Made by a program: the position numbers and the translations under genes
Shown here: positions 63,875 through 64,000 of the stretch, in pieces
Numbering within the stretch: position 1 is the first letter of the stretch
Layout of the letters: every line of letters begins with the position of its first letter
Notes under the pieces: generated by a model
What the model saw: only the letters and a program-made list of their open reading frames with translations
Told to the model about the DNA's origin: nothing
The model's database searches: none
Assembly: GCA_900315305.1 (NCBI GenBank)
Contig: OMYS01000022.1
Coordinates: 1-64,000, forward strand
Origin: an uncultured Eubacteriales bacterium
Lineage (GTDB): Bacteria > Bacillota > Clostridia > Lachnospirales > Lachnospiraceae
Length of the DNA stretch: 64,000 bases
Reading direction: 5' to 3'

Positions 63875-63910
63875 GCGGCGGAGCGCTGTGCGCTCCGCCG
63901 CTGTCTTTTT
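63875..63910 (+). terminator. Terminator between the sugar importer and the beta-galactosidase gene
   Basis: Perfect 12-bp stem gcggcggagcgc/gcgctccgccgc with a three-base loop, then tgtc and five T. Only 17 bases separate it from the next ATG. Confidence 0.9.
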
Positions 63911-63926
63911 AAAGAGAGGTATTATT

Positions 63927-64000
63927 ATGTCAGAGTTTGATTACAGAAAGGTCAGTGACCCGCTGTATTTTAAGGAAAACCGCCTGGCGGCCCACTCGGA
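63927..64000 (+). CDS. Beta-galactosidase (GH2), N-terminal fragment cut by the window edge
   Basis: Only 24 complete codons are visible. The sequence FDYRKVSDPLYFKENRLAAHS matches the opening of GH2 beta-galactosidases (DPxYFxENRLPAHSD). AAAGAGAGG lies before the ATG. It would split imported galactosides into glucose and galactose for GalK and GalT. The call rests on this short match and on context. Confidence 0.7.
   Translation, partial: MSEFDYRKVSDPLYFKENRLAAHS

Noticed and set aside
1-64000. CRISPR arrays, tRNA and rRNA genes, prophage or IS transposase genes
   Set aside because: No regularly spaced direct repeats, no tRNA-like T-arm in a clover-leaf context, and no transposase, integrase or phage-type protein among the frames. 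GTTCGAGTCC-like strings at 12413 and 46079 lie inside protein genes.

Overview
The window is chromosomal DNA from a GC-rich clostridial bacterium, most likely Lachnospiraceae. Evidence: a 176-residue ribosomal protein L17 carrying the long internal insert I associate with that family, an rpoA-rplQ block, HPr kinase next to a ROK glucokinase, pyruvate formate-lyase fermentation, AGGAGG-type ribosome sites, and several solute-binding-protein ABC sugar importers. I see 47 protein genes, two of them cut by the window edges (rpoA at the left, a GH2 beta-galactosidase at the right). I found no rRNA, tRNA, CRISPR array, prophage or transposase gene.

Layout. 1-9.8 kb: rpoA-rplQ, an orphan lipoprotein of solute-binding type, ftsH, uvrC, and hprK overlapping glcK. 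10-21.5 kb: a class A penicillin-binding protein, YigZ, a cyclophilin, a small unknown protein, a two-gene ABC exporter, an SDR enzyme, a PfkB-family kinase and a HAD phosphatase. 21.5-29 kb: a cellobiose module (GH94 phosphorylase diverging from a LacI regulator, then a binding protein and two permeases) with one identical 15-base operator on each side. 29-35.7 kb: nucleoside salvage (tdk, udk) diverging from a BmpA-type nucleoside ABC importer. 36-45.4 kb: O-acetylhomoserine sulfhydrylase, an orphan radical SAM protein, an OpgB-like phosphoglycerol transferase, bioY, and siroheme/tetrapyrrole genes. 45.4-54.2 kb: pepF, pflB-pflA, an NhaC-type antiporter and a LysR regulator. 54.7-64 kb: a CbbX/SpoVK-type AAA protein, then galT, galK, an AraC regulator, a second sugar ABC importer and the start of a beta-galactosidase, which together look like a galactoside (Leloir) locus.

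Three things go beyond ordinary annotation. First, a family of miniature inverted-repeat elements lies in at least seven intergenic regions. Terminal repeats are GTTACAGTTCACACGC-like, one copy is 198 bp and others are internally deleted. Three copies are bounded by perfect 8-bp direct repeats (gaatgagc, cccggcgg, gattcttt) and a fourth by a 6/8 match, so they are real transposition products with no transposase in the window. Second, a separate short hairpin family (ATTCAGC...GCTGAAT arms) occurs at five sites. Third, low-complexity Ala/Gly/Ser/Glu/Asp-rich inserts or tails interrupt at least eight otherwise conserved proteins (FtsH, PBP, an ABC exporter, a PfkB kinase, HemC, CobA-HemD, an AAA ATPase and a lipoprotein); in three of them the insert is built from 13-codon (39-bp) tandem units.
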